A stretch of DNA of 64,000 bases from Pseudorhodoferax sp. Leaf265 (GTDB lineage Bacteria; Pseudomonadota; Gammaproteobacteria; Burkholderiales; Burkholderiaceae_C). Within the stretch, counting starts at the first letter, position 1, and each line of letters begins with the position of its first letter. Positions 45,488-53,911 of this stretch are shown piece after piece. A model generated the notes under the pieces. The model was not told the origin of the DNA. It saw only the letters and a program-made list of their open reading frames with translations, and searched no databases. The position numbers were made by a program, and so were the translations under genes. The stretch spans positions 1,077 to 65,076 of the forward strand of contig NZ_LMMT01000019.1 in the NCBI RefSeq assembly GCF_001422365.1, in the 5' to 3' direction.

Positions 45488-46855
45488 TTAGGCGCTTTCC
45501 GCAGCGTCCATGGCGCGTCGGGTGTGCTTCGTGAGCAACTCTGAGACCACATTGACCTCCACGTCGGTCATCGGTGTCGACAGCGCACCTGAGCAGTTCG
45601 GAGTTAGGAGGACACCGTCGGTCAGCATGTCCAACTGGATCTTGGCGTAGACCTTGCTCAAAGCGGCGTCGGCATAGGCGGATCGATAGTCTGTGACAGG
45701 CTTGGTCGTAAGATGAAGTCGAAAGAGAGAGCCGGATCCCAGAAGGCGGGCAGGCACGCCTGCAGCCGCGAACGATGCGTTCACCTTTCCTCGCAGCGCC
45801 TCCGCCTTCGAGTTGAGACGATCCACTGCTGCCGCGTCGTAATGCTCAAGCGTGGCCAACCCGGCTGCCATGCTGAGCGGGTTGCCGCTGAACGTGCCGC
45901 CAATGGAGACCTTTGGCGGTCCGTCAGCATGGTTGAAAACCGACATCACGTCCGCGCGACCGGACACCGCGCCAATCGGCATTCCGCCGCCTATGATCTT
46001 CGCCGTGGTGATCAGGTCGGGGTGGAGGCCATACAGCGGCGCAGATCCAGCAACTGAGAGCCGGTAGCTGATCACGTCATCAACGATCAAAATGATTCCG
46101 TGCCGCTCGCAAGCCCGCTGCACCACACCGGCCGTCTCGCGGCTGACCGGCACCATGCCTGCCCGTGAAGCGTTCGTGTCGAGGATCACGGCAGCCAGCG
46201 TCGGGCCCTCGCGCTCGAGGATCTCTTCGCAACGAGATGGGTTGTCGAATGGAAGCACAACGGTCTGCGACAACACCGAGGCCGGCGCGCCAACGTTGCC
46301 GGCGATCGAGCGCGGATTGCCATCGGCGTCGTCCCACTCCCCTGGTTTCGGCGCGAGGCTCACCTCCACCCAGTCATAGGCACCGTGGTAGCAGCCTTCG
46401 AACTTCGCAATCCGCTCCCTCCCGGTCACACCTCGAGCGCCCTTGATGGCGTGCATCACCGCTTCGGTTCCAGAGTTGCAGAAGCGGGTCTGCTCGAACT
46501 GTGGATTGCGATCCCGTAGAACCTCCGCCAACTGAATCTCGCTTTCGGTAGGGAGGCCAAAGGCAGTGCCGCCGCCAAGCTTCTTCTTGATCGCCTCGAT
46601 CACAGGCGGGAACGCATGCCCGTGGACGAGCGAGAAGAAGTTGTTGGCGCAATCGAGGATTCGACTCTCGTCCAGGTCATAGATCCAGCAACCCTCTCCA
46701 CGCCCCACGTAGGAGGGGTACGGCCTGAACCAAGAGGCGGCCCTCATGGAGCCTCCGGGCACCACGCATCGTTCGCGCAGGAAGGCCGCTTTTGAAGCGG
46801 ATCGCGCATCATCGCGAGGAGCATCTGCATCGGGGTTCTTGCTAATTTGATTCAT
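45488..46855 (-). CDS. Class III aminotransferase, glutamate-1-semialdehyde-mutase-like
   Basis: PLP enzyme of 455 aa. The Lys for PLP is in ITTAKIIGGGMPIGA, the aspartate in IILIVDDVISYRL and FCNSGTEAVMHAIKGARG binds the cofactor phosphate. It resembles HemL, but a degradative context rather than haem genes surrounds it. It may move an amino group on or off a pathway intermediate. It heads the region D operon and is divergent from the RpiR gene. Confidence 0.9.
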   Translation of the reverse strand: MNQISKNPDADAPRDDARSASKAAFLRERCVVPGGSMRAASWFRPYPSYVGRGEGCWIYDLDESRILDCANNFFSLVHGHAFPPVIEAIKKKLGGGTAFGLPTESEIQLAEVLRDRNPQFEQTRFCNSGTEAVMHAIKGARGVTGRERIAKFEGCYHGAYDWVEVSLAPKPGEWDDADGNPRSIAGNVGAPASVLSQTVVLPFDNPSRCEEILEREGPTLAAVILDTNASRAGMVPVSRETAGVVQRACERHGIILIVDDVISYRLSVAGSAPLYGLHPDLITTAKIIGGGMPIGAVSGRADVMSVFNHADGPPKVSIGGTFSGNPLSMAAGLATLEHYDAAAVDRLNSKAEALRGKVNASFAAAGVPARLLGSGSLFRLHLTTKPVTDYRSAYADAALSKVYAKIQLDMLTDGVLLTPNCSGALSTPMTDVEVNVVSELLTKHTRRAMDAAESA

Positions 46856-46900
46856 GGCGGTCGTCGAGACACATCGATAAACAAGCCTTTATTGAAGCAC

Positions 46901-46930
46901 ATGATCCTTGTTGCTGTCTACTTGGATCAT
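46901..46930. promoter_or_regulatory. Inverted repeat, candidate RpiR operator
   Basis: ATGATCC and GGATCAT form perfect 7-bp arms with a 16-base spacer. It lies 46-75 bp upstream of the aminotransferase ATG in the divergent region. RpiR regulators often bind such sites; binding by the neighbour is inferred. Confidence 0.35.
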
Positions 46931-47157
46931 TCGATCCGAGGGAAAACCATGGCATAGACCAAGCACCAATATTGGGCAGCCGTCCGGTGGGCCAGGGGTC
47001 CCACACAGTCCGCTAGGTCATCGAAAAGCGCCACTCCAGGCTCTTCACAGGAGCAGCCCGGCGGCCGAACTTGAGCACCGTTCGTGCAGCCCTTCACGCC
47101 GTTGCAGCTTATGATTCTCGAGCGAAGTTCTTGGAACACTTGATCCAGGGTCCTCAT
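46927..47157 (-). CDS. Possible small cysteine-containing protein
   Basis: A 76-codon frame starting MRTLDQVFQELRSRII with six cysteines (SCNGVKGC, GCSCEEPG and others). GAGGTG lies six bases before the ATG, a fair ribosome site. No known family is recognised and the 3' end touches the inverted repeat, so this may be chance. Confidence 0.25.
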   Translation of the reverse strand: MRTLDQVFQELRSRIISCNGVKGCTNGAQVRPPGCSCEEPGVALFDDLADCVGPLAHRTAAQYWCLVYAMVFPRIE

Positions 47158-47312
47158 CGTTGACACCTCGTTTGGGCTACGGTCCGACAACGGCTTGACG
47201 ATGTTCTTCCGCTCGGCGTCACGCGCATTCTTCGGACCACAGAACGCCCCAAAAGCGGGCAATGGCGGCTGAGATCTACGGTATGCGCACAGTTACGGAG
47301 CAGTTTTTTTTT

Positions 47313-47323
47313 GGAGGCCACGT
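47313..47323 (+). promoter_or_regulatory. Strong ribosome binding site for a TTG start
   Basis: GGAGG (47313-47317) lies six bases before the TTG at 47324. No ATG fits the conserved N-terminus of the RpiR protein, so TTG initiation is supported. Confidence 0.6.
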
Positions 47324-48274
47324 TTGTCATCGCAAAAATTTGACGTCATCGAGGACATTCGAGGCATTTGCTTCGAACTCACTGGCCAGGCCATCGAGGC
47401 TGCCAACTACCTCATCAACAACCCAGAAGAAGTAGCGTTCTCATCGATGCGAGAGATCGCAAGACGCGCCAACGTGCCGCCGGTTAGCTTCGTAAGGCTC
47501 GCTCAAAGGTTGGGTCTGACCGGCTATAGCGAACTCAAGGAGCGTTTCATCAAGTCCATGCAAGGGCCGCATCCGCGCCTGTTGTCCGATGGGACACGCA
47601 ACGTCGAGAGTGCGCGTGCGCTGATGAAGGGCTCGCGTGCTGCAAGCGGCGCCAACGATAGCTTCATCCAGGAGTTCTTTCAGGCGGAAACTGGAGTACT
47701 CCAAGAAACGCACAACCATCTGACGATAGGTCAAGCAACAGAGGCTGCGGCGCTTCTTGCGACGGCCAAACGAGTGTTCGTTTGCGCGAAGCGAACCGCG
47801 TTCCCTGCCGCCTTCATGATGCGGCATCTCCTCGCGAAGGCACGTCCTGACGTCGTGCTCATGGACGGCGTCGGCGGCGCACCGGAGAGCGCACTGGAAG
47901 ACATCACTGCACATGACGTCCTTGTCTGTTTCACGTTTTCTCCCTTCAACAGGACGGTGCATTCATTCGCAGAACATGCCTCTGCGTCAGGGGCGAAAGT
48001 CGTGGCCGTCACAGACAGCTTCTCAGCGCCGATCGGCGAGTTCGCTAAGAACCTCCACTTCACCGTAGCTAGCTCCAGCAGGACCTTCTTGGAGTCGGGG
48101 GTTGGGGCTATTGCGATAGCACAACTTCTGTGCGCTCTTTCCATCAACAAGCTGGGGTACAAGGCCCAAGAGCGCATACAGCGGAACGAGAGCTTCCTGA
48201 TGCAATCTGGCGAGTACTTGTCCGCGGGCAGAAGAGGCACACGACGTAGAAGTGTTCCAGACCAATCCGCCTGA
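47324..48274 (+). CDS. MurR/RpiR-family regulator
   Basis: A 316-aa regulator with an N-terminal helix-turn-helix (FSSMREIARRANVPPVSFVRLAQRLGLTGYSELKERF) and a C-terminal SIS domain that binds a phosphosugar or related ligand (VLVCFTFSPFNRTVHSFAEHASASGAKVVAVTDS). It is divergent from the aminotransferase-led region D operon and likely controls it. The start is TTG at 47324, unusual but backed by the GGAGG site. An IS remnant begins nine bases after its stop. Confidence 0.9.
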   Translation: MSSQKFDVIEDIRGICFELTGQAIEAANYLINNPEEVAFSSMREIARRANVPPVSFVRLAQRLGLTGYSELKERFIKSMQGPHPRLLSDGTRNVESARALMKGSRAASGANDSFIQEFFQAETGVLQETHNHLTIGQATEAAALLATAKRVFVCAKRTAFPAAFMMRHLLAKARPDVVLMDGVGGAPESALEDITAHDVLVCFTFSPFNRTVHSFAEHASASGAKVVAVTDSFSAPIGEFAKNLHFTVASSSRTFLESGVGAIAIAQLLCALSINKLGYKAQERIQRNESFLMQSGEYLSAGRRGTRRRSVPDQSA

Positions 48275-48282
48275 ATGATGTT

Positions 48283-48600
48283 TGAATCGCCCCGGCTTCA
48301 GCAGCCACCTCCGAGCCCCGAACTCGGGGCCTTGTGCCGCGACGAGCGAGCACCCTGCCGCACTTGAATTTCAGCTCGATGCGGTCAAGCAGATCACGCA
48401 GTGCTGCCATCGGGTGGCCCAGATGTCCGCTCGAATGGGCGTGAGCCAGCACAGGCTGAGCAAGTGGGTCAAGGCGCACTCGTCACCGGCAACCGACCGC
48501 CAGGCGCAGTCGTCGCAGGCGGAGACTGCGGGTCCTGAAGGCTGAGCTCCGGCGCTCGACAGAGGATCGCGAAATCCTAAGAAGGCCCCCCGGTTCAACC
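48283..48600 (+). mobile_element. Decayed IS3-family (IS51-like) element, left end
   Basis: TGAATCGCCCCGG at 48283 resembles the terminal repeat that I recall for IS51-group elements (TGAACCGCCCCGG). An OrfA-like HTH fragment follows: EFQLDAVKQI, then RMGVSQHRLSKWVKAH (from 48366). A +1 shift near 48495-48530 leads to LKAELRRSTEDREIL, the OrfA C-terminal coiled stretch. No right-hand repeat or OrfB was found, so it is truncated. A GC-rich hairpin at 48315-48330 lies inside it. Confidence 0.65.
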
Positions 48601-50558
48601 GGTCGCCGCAACGCCGTCGAATGCAAGGCTGCAGCGAGGTAGAGGTCTTTGGCGCGACTTGGGCGTCTTGCGCTGCCGGATGCGCAAAGTGCAAGCTGTC
48701 GGAGAGATGGAGGGCTGGCGAGTCGAACAGCTACGTCGTCGTGCACTATGGAAAAACCCAGGTTCTGTCAACGGCTTGCTAGCGCTCGGTGGAGGAATCT
48801 AAAGTGCAGGGCGCAAGCGGGCCTCGTCGGCCCTGACAGGGCAGGAGCGAAGCCGATCTCGCGCGGCTTGACCGCCGGGCTGCCAGGCAGGGCAGACTTC
48901 AAGGCAACGCTGGGCGAGCGCCGTCAACCGCAGTAGCCGGGGGAAACCGCCTGCACGCTGAGGGCTGCCGTGCGTCAAAGGCCGACGAGCGCTTATGGGA
49001 TCAAGGGCAAAGCGTGTGCACCGGCGTTTACCCTGGGCGGGGCATCTGGTTGCCCAGCAGCGGTCGCCACAGCAGATCGCGCTGTGGTTGTAGCGAGATC
49101 ACCCTGGCGGCAGTATGCAGGCGTCTCACGAGACGATCTAACGAATCTTGTCGTGCACGCAATTCTGCGGCTTGCTGAAGAAGTCGTTGATACCGGATCA
49201 AGAACTCGCCGCTCGATGCAACGAACTCGCGCGGAACTCGGCACCGAGGTGCCTCGCGCCAGTCACGGATGCCATTGCAACTCAAGAGCACCCGGCAAGG
49301 TTACGCCACCCACGTGCAGTTGCCACATCCACCAGTCTTCAAGGCGCTGGCCCCAGAAGGTCGAATGGCTGGAGGACGACGATAGGCTCAAGCTGCAAGC
49401 AGCGCGTTGCGCCGGTGGCTTGGTCCACCCGGGGTACCCCGGTCGTCACTTTTCAATTGCTTTCCGACCCAATGGCGCCAACGTGCCAGGCGCAGGGCCG
49501 CCGATGTCGCGTTGACAGATGAGGACCTGGCCGATCTGGTCAAATGTGTGCGCTGCAACAGAGTGTCGCCTTGACCGCTACTATGCCAAGAAGAGCAAGC
49601 TGGTCGATCTGCCGCTTGAAGCGCAGAAGCTAATTGCCCGGTAAACGGTTAGTTGCGCACCGCCACCTTCCCCCCGCGCGCGCATAGGATGCCGCGACTG
49701 GAAGGTCGGAGCTTGTACTCGCTGCGCGCCAGGATTACGACCCATGCCTTCGCAGTTCAGAACCAGCATCCTGTTCGTTTCGCGATGCGATACCCGTCAC
49801 CCGCGTCCTTTCAGCAACTTGCCTGCGCCTGCTAGGCCATCACCAGTTCAACACCTCCTCTTGCAACAGGCATGCGGAGGTCTGCAGTACGCCCACGTCC
49901 TCACACCTGGGGCGTTATCAGACGTGGGCATTTGCGTGCGCGCTGCCCAGGGACGGCGGTCGTTCACCAACTTGGCTTCGAAGCGGATGGGTTTCATCAT
50001 CGCCCTTGCCGACGACATTTCGGAGGATACCCCCATGATCGAAGCAACCGAACGCCGCGACATGGCCTACCCGACGCGCTGGCCGCGGGACTTAGCCCCG
50101 AACAGTCCCATCGTTTGATGATCTAAATCCTTGCGTTCCCTACGGCGCAGAGTCGAGATATTCATCAGCCTGGCGATGCACCGCCCTGAACCGACGACGC
50201 TGCGCGATGACGTTCGGAACTTGGCGCATCTGGGTCGCATCGCCAAGCCGACATCAGTGCCGCATGAGTTGCTGCGCGGACTACGAGGTGTGCGGGCCCC
50301 GCGAGCCATGGCCATACCGTGTGAGCGGTCCGTAGTTCATCCTGACCGACAAGCAGCTTGGATGATCGGGCCACGATCTCGTACGAGTACTTTGCGTTTT
50401 CGGCCGAGCGCAAGCGCCTTGAGGAAGCCACCATGGGGCTAACATTCACCCTCTGAAAGCCCTCTTTCCGATCAAGCAGTGACGGCATAGCCTAGCCGCG
50501 TGTCGAACTGCGGCGGCCAGCTGCGGCCAGCAGCGGCCAGCAGCGACCAGGCGAACGA
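48601..50558. other. Gene-poor, decayed island DNA
   Basis: About 2 kb with no coherent gene. A short frame ending near 49644 (AKKSKLVDLPLEAQKLIAR, then stop) looks like the tail of an unknown pseudogene. Another stretch near 49520 reads DEDLADLVKCVRCNR with a Cys pair. The rest is unassigned. The pattern suits decayed cargo next to an IS fragment. Confidence 0.4.
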
Positions 50559-50927
50559 CTACTTTCCGGACGGCTTGACGCCCGGGGACAACGTTTCCCC
50601 CGAAAACTCCTCGATACCGAGTGCTTCGACCTCGGCCGAGACGCGGTCGAACAGCGCTTGAAGGTCGCGTGGATGGGGACGCTTCAGGTAGCTCAATGCG
50701 AGCACCGTCACTGGGTGCACGTTCATCACCTGGGCCAACGCTTCGAGCTTGCCGAACGTCGGATCGCTCGTCCCGCGCTCGATGCGGCTGACGTGCGCCA
50801 TCGAAGATACCGTGTCGAACGATCCCTGGGTCAGTTGCCTCGCAACGCGCACCGCGCGAAAGGCACGGGGAAGATCAGAGGCCGGAGGGAAGTACGGAGG
50901 CTTTCGAGGCACGCCGCATTGGCGCAT
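50559..50927 (-). CDS. XRE-family transcriptional regulator
   Basis: A 122-aa HTH_3 repressor. The HTH (residues about 22-75) has FRAVRVARQLTQGSFDTVSSMAHVSRIERG and a recognition helix region LEALAQVMNV. The remaining C-terminus is short and has no recognised domain. There is no Shine-Dalgarno before the ATG, so the transcript may be leaderless. The divergent promoter holds a perfect 12-bp palindrome and twin TCTAGAA boxes, consistent with autoregulation. Confidence 0.85.
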   Translation of the reverse strand: MRQCGVPRKPPYFPPASDLPRAFRAVRVARQLTQGSFDTVSSMAHVSRIERGTSDPTFGKLEALAQVMNVHPVTVLALSYLKRPHPRDLQALFDRVSAEVEALGIEEFSGETLSPGVKPSGK

Positions 50928-50947
50928 CTAGAATGCGTGGAATCTAG

Positions 50948-50959
50948 AACATATATGTT
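50948..50959. promoter_or_regulatory. Palindromic operator candidate for XRE
   Basis: AACATATATGTT is a perfect 12-bp palindrome in the divergent region between the XRE gene and the gene at 51021. Two ATCTAGAA copies (50926-50933, 50942-50949) overlap the XRE start and the palindrome edge. The site would cover the XRE promoter. Confidence 0.5.
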
Positions 50960-51020
50960 TAGCAATTCTCCGGCCAGCCGATGCTCGCGTTGGCCTGTGA
51001 TCAACCAGGAAGGATGCGAC

Positions 51021-51485
51021 ATGCCAAAGCCGGTAGGGGTTCACCGAGGGGTGCTGAAGGAACTGGGGCCTGGGGTCGGTGAGGTCGACGGGGACATCAG
51101 CAGCAGCACGTACAGCTACGTCCAGTTCACCGACGGCACCATGCTGCGCAACGTTGTCGTCGTGGGCGGCCTTGCTGGAAAGCTCGACGTGGCTCTGGAG
51201 TCGAAACAGACCGTTGAGCTGCATGTGCAGCCTGGCTTGAAGAAGAATGGCGTCTTGCTAGCCGTGAAGCTCGGCGACAACCTGTACGCCAGCGACATTT
51301 CGGGCAGCCTCTTCTTCATGTACGTCGCCATGGCGGTGCTGATCCTGTTGGGGGTGGCTACCATCTGGGTCTTTGGCCTCGGGCTTCTGTTCCTCGCGTT
51401 CGCGTTCTATACCTGGCTCAGCCTCAGCCTGGTGCGCGCGACAAAGAAGTACGTTCGCGGTCTTCACGGAGCCATATTGCTTTGA
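51021..51485 (+). CDS. Predicted membrane protein, unknown family
   Basis: A 154-aa protein. The N-terminal two-thirds is a soluble domain (GVLKELGPGVGEVDGDISSSTYSYVQFTDGT) rich in Val and Gly, and two hydrophobic helices follow (about 100-140). RBS AGGAAGGA lies eight bases before the ATG. It is divergent from the XRE gene and overlaps the next gene. No family is recognised. Its position suggests control by the XRE regulator. Confidence 0.6.
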   Translation: MPKPVGVHRGVLKELGPGVGEVDGDISSSTYSYVQFTDGTMLRNVVVVGGLAGKLDVALESKQTVELHVQPGLKKNGVLLAVKLGDNLYASDISGSLFFMYVAMAVLILLGVATIWVFGLGLLFLAFAFYTWLSLSLVRATKKYVRGLHGAILL

Positions 51486-51720
51486 CCACCCGAGCGTCTG
51501 TCCCCTGCCCATCAGCACCGGAGCTTCCGCGCAGGCTGGGGCGCGCGCTTCGCAAGTCTGGCCTGCCTCGCCGCTCGGTCTTCACCGGCGCGCGTGGCGT
51601 GTACGCCCACTCCGTGCTCCCGATGATCCTGCCCTCCTCGTTCGAGAAGCCGAGGACGGCACCTACGTGATCGGCGCGATCAGGAACGGCCACTTCCGCG
51701 CGCGCAAGGGTCGCGGATAG
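51482..51720 (+). pseudogene. Frameshifted paralogue of the gene at 53097
   Basis: A TTG start overlaps the previous stop (TTGA). The first frame gives LPRRLGRALRKSGLPRRSVFTGARGVYAHS; the downstream part APDDPALLVREAEDG and the following residues appear only after a single-base indel near 51610-51618. These blocks align with the neighbour's LPKLGRALSRPGLPRSSVFT and HPDDPRLLVQQAEDG. The gene is either recently broken or carries a sequencing error. It has no counterpart to the neighbour's first 37 residues. Confidence 0.7.
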
Positions 51721-51758
51721 TTCCCTTTGGCGCCCACTTGACGCTCATGGAGCAGTGC

Positions 51759-52223
51759 ATGTCCAACGATCATAAGGCCCAGGCACTCGTAGATCGCTGC
51801 CCTTACATGTTCGAGCAGCCCCAAATGCTCAACCTCTACGCGGGCTGGCTCGATCCTCTTGAAACGCTGTGCGCCTGCATCCACGCTCGTCTGCACGGCA
51901 GTGCCATGTCTTTCCAGTTCCTCCAAATCAAGGAGAAGTTCGGGACCTGCCGAATCTATTTCCACCTTGGCCTGCCTCGTTCCGAGCCGGAGGCTGAGGC
52001 TCGGCTACGGGAACTCGCTATCCTGCGCGAGGCCGTCGAGAGCGACATCGAGACCGCGCAGACGGCCTGCGGTTCGCGCTGCATGGTCTGCGGTCGAGAC
52101 TCCACCACCCGCGTACACGGAGCTGCGCTTGCGACCTTGTTCGAGCGGCACGGGTTGTCCGAAAGACTGCGCGACCCGTGGTCGCTGGCGAAACTGCCGA
52201 TCACCAACGGAGCCCAGCCATGA
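51759..52223 (+). CDS. Unknown protein with a zinc-ribbon-like C-x2-C
   Basis: A 154-aa protein. The segment QIKEKFGTCRIYFHLG resembles a motif seen in phage and island-encoded hypothetical proteins, and CGSRCMVCGRDSTTR carries a Cys-rich knuckle. GGAG lies six bases before the ATG at 51759. It overlaps the next gene by four bases (ATGA), so the two are translationally coupled. Function unknown. Confidence 0.6.
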   Translation: MSNDHKAQALVDRCPYMFEQPQMLNLYAGWLDPLETLCACIHARLHGSAMSFQFLQIKEKFGTCRIYFHLGLPRSEPEAEARLRELAILREAVESDIETAQTACGSRCMVCGRDSTTRVHGAALATLFERHGLSERLRDPWSLAKLPITNGAQP

Positions 52224-52618
52224 CCCGACAAAGCGAAGCGAACCGGGACGCGGACGCGGACGACGTGCGGCTGGGATGGGTGCACGACGGTTCGCTCATC
52301 ACGCCAGAGCGGTTGGGCGAGGCATGCGGCCAGAGCAGTGACGCACTCGAAGAGGCCTGCGAGCGCAACGAGCTGTTCCGACTGAAGGTCGGAGAACTTT
52401 GGTTCTACCCTGCCGTGTTCGCGTGCTTCTCGCTGGACGACGTGCACCGCATCAACCGCGCGCTCAAAGGCGACGACGAGGTTGATAAGTTCATCTTCTG
52501 GCACCGTCGCCACGGAGGGCTTGGCGGGCGAGACGTGAGTCAGGCACTTCGACAGGGCATGGTCGATCGCGTGCTCGAGCTAGCGTTGGGATGGTCGGAA
52601 GAGCGTGGGCTTGCATGA
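52220..52618 (+). CDS. Unknown protein, coupled to the gene at 51759
   Basis: A 132-aa acidic protein. An N-terminal segment LITPERLGEACGQSSDALEEACERN looks helix-turn-helix-like. The second half (DKFIFWHRRHGGLGGRDVSQAL) resembles a small conserved family that I cannot name. The ATG overlaps the previous stop. It could be a DNA-binding or toxin-binding protein, but this is not established. Confidence 0.55.
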   Translation: MTRQSEANRDADADDVRLGWVHDGSLITPERLGEACGQSSDALEEACERNELFRLKVGELWFYPAVFACFSLDDVHRINRALKGDDEVDKFIFWHRRHGGLGGRDVSQALRQGMVDRVLELALGWSEERGLA

Positions 52619-52646
52619 CGATCCGCGATCCTGATCTCTAGCGTTG

Positions 52647-52889
52647 ATGCAACCAAACCCAAAGCTTTCACACGTGGCGCGAACCCGCGGACCGTCGTAC
52701 GATTTCACCGAGTTGCTGGGTCCCTCGGATGCCGTCTTCACGGCAACTGAGCGCCGCCTTCCAGGCAGGCTTCACAAGACGACACACCGAACGGATCTGT
52801 TGACGATCGATGAGGTGAGAGCGCTTCAAGCGATCGCTCGCGCACGCGGCGTCGAACTGGCTCGGATGCTGGGCGTGCGGATCGTGTGA
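52647..52889 (+). CDS. Small hypothetical protein
   Basis: An 80-aa frame whose last half (LTIDEVRALQAIARARGVELARMLGV) is strongly helical. The tandem TTG-ATG at 52644 makes 52647 the likelier start; no good ribosome site. It ends 207 bp before the convergent paralogue gene. Function unknown. Confidence 0.4.
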   Translation: MQPNPKLSHVARTRGPSYDFTELLGPSDAVFTATERRLPGRLHKTTHRTDLLTIDEVRALQAIARARGVELARMLGVRIV

Positions 52890-52918
52890 GCTCATGCGTG
52901 TTCGCCGCAACCCTCCCA

Positions 52919-53096
52919 AGCCCTAGCCTTCAGGTCGGCCGGCGACCGAGGTGACAAGCGGATACGAGCGCACGACCTGGCCCACGTTTCTCTCAGGACC
53001 AGACTGGAGCGGCGCCGCCATCCGCTCCGGCGGCGTCAGGCTGTCGAGCGACGGCCAGCAGAGGTGATCGATTGTGGCGTCAAGCGCGACCAGTGA
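52919..53096. other. Convergent intergenic region with GC-rich hairpin
   Basis: A 7-bp stem (CGCCGCC/GGCGGCG around 53014-53036) sits between two convergent genes and may act as a weak bidirectional terminator. There is no U-tract. Confidence 0.25.
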
Positions 53097-53435
53097 CTAG
53101 CCAGGCTTGCGCACAGGAACTTCCGGCGGCGGGCACGGAACAAATTTGGCGCCGATCATCCGTCCCGTGACACATGAACCGTCTTCTGCTTGCTGGACGA
53201 GCAATCTCGGATCGTCTGGATGCGCCGAGTAGGCGAACACGCCCGGTCGGGTGAACACGCTGGACCGAGGCAGGCCAGGACGGCTCAGCGCACGCCCTAA
53301 TTTTGGAAGCAACACCCGCGCAGACTCCGAGGCGGGCGTCTTTCGGGGTGCTGGCTCAGGTCCGGTGCGCACCAGCGCGAGGCCATCGCCCACCATTGCG
53401 ATCAAGGTGCCTTTCACCGACCGTTTGGAAACCAT
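53097..53435 (-). CDS. Unknown protein, intact paralogue of the frameshifted copy at 51482
   Basis: A 112-aa protein starting MVSKRSVKG, with AAGGAG six bases before the ATG, a strong ribosome site. The conserved part is LPKLGRALSRPGLPRSSVFT, then FAYSAHPDDPRLLVQQAEDG and a basic-proline tail. It lacks a signal peptide or membrane segment. Two copies in one island suggest duplication of an unknown accessory function. Confidence 0.6.
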   Translation of the reverse strand: MVSKRSVKGTLIAMVGDGLALVRTGPEPAPRKTPASESARVLLPKLGRALSRPGLPRSSVFTRPGVFAYSAHPDDPRLLVQQAEDGSCVTGRMIGAKFVPCPPPEVPVRKPG

Positions 53436-53911
53436 GGTTGCTCCTTTCATGCAGGGTCGCACGCGTTGTCTAAGCCTGCGCCAGCATGCACCAAAAAAGT
53501 CTGCGGCTGCTTGCGGGGGCCACCGTGCGAGATGCGTTACAGACCGCGCACGTCTGTAGACGGTCAACTTCGACGACAGTGGCCCAGCACGGACGATACA
53601 AGAGGCGCTACGGGTTCCGCGCAGGCGGTCTTCGAGACGCCTCGTATGGGCGACATCGCGTTCTCGCCACCGACCTCTTCCGCAACACGTCGTGTGGTTT
53701 GGCCTCCTGCGGTCCTGCCGCATGCCCCATTCTCTGCGTGGTCGCTCATGCCGGTGCTGGCGGCGTGCACGGCGCCCTCGCCGTAGCGCCGGTTCAGCTG
53801 CCATGGCGCCATTCAAGAGGTCGTGAGCCGGCCCGCCCACGTTTCGCCCAGCGCGAGCTCACGAAAACATCTTGCAGGAAGGGGTGAAAGTCCTTTCAAT
53901 CACTGCCTTCA
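53436..53911. other. Divergent gene-free region upstream of the Fic gene
   Basis: About 480 bp with no coherent gene on either strand. No promoter, repeat or IS was recognised. Confidence 0.35.

Noticed and set aside
45488-46855. Assignment as HemL for haem synthesis
   Set aside because: No haem genes are close and the gene heads a TRAP/degradation operon, so an aminotransferase with a catabolic role is likelier.
48729-49000. Possible group II intron or structural RNA in the gene-poor island DNA
   Set aside because: No intron boundaries, domain V sequence or reverse transcriptase reading was found.
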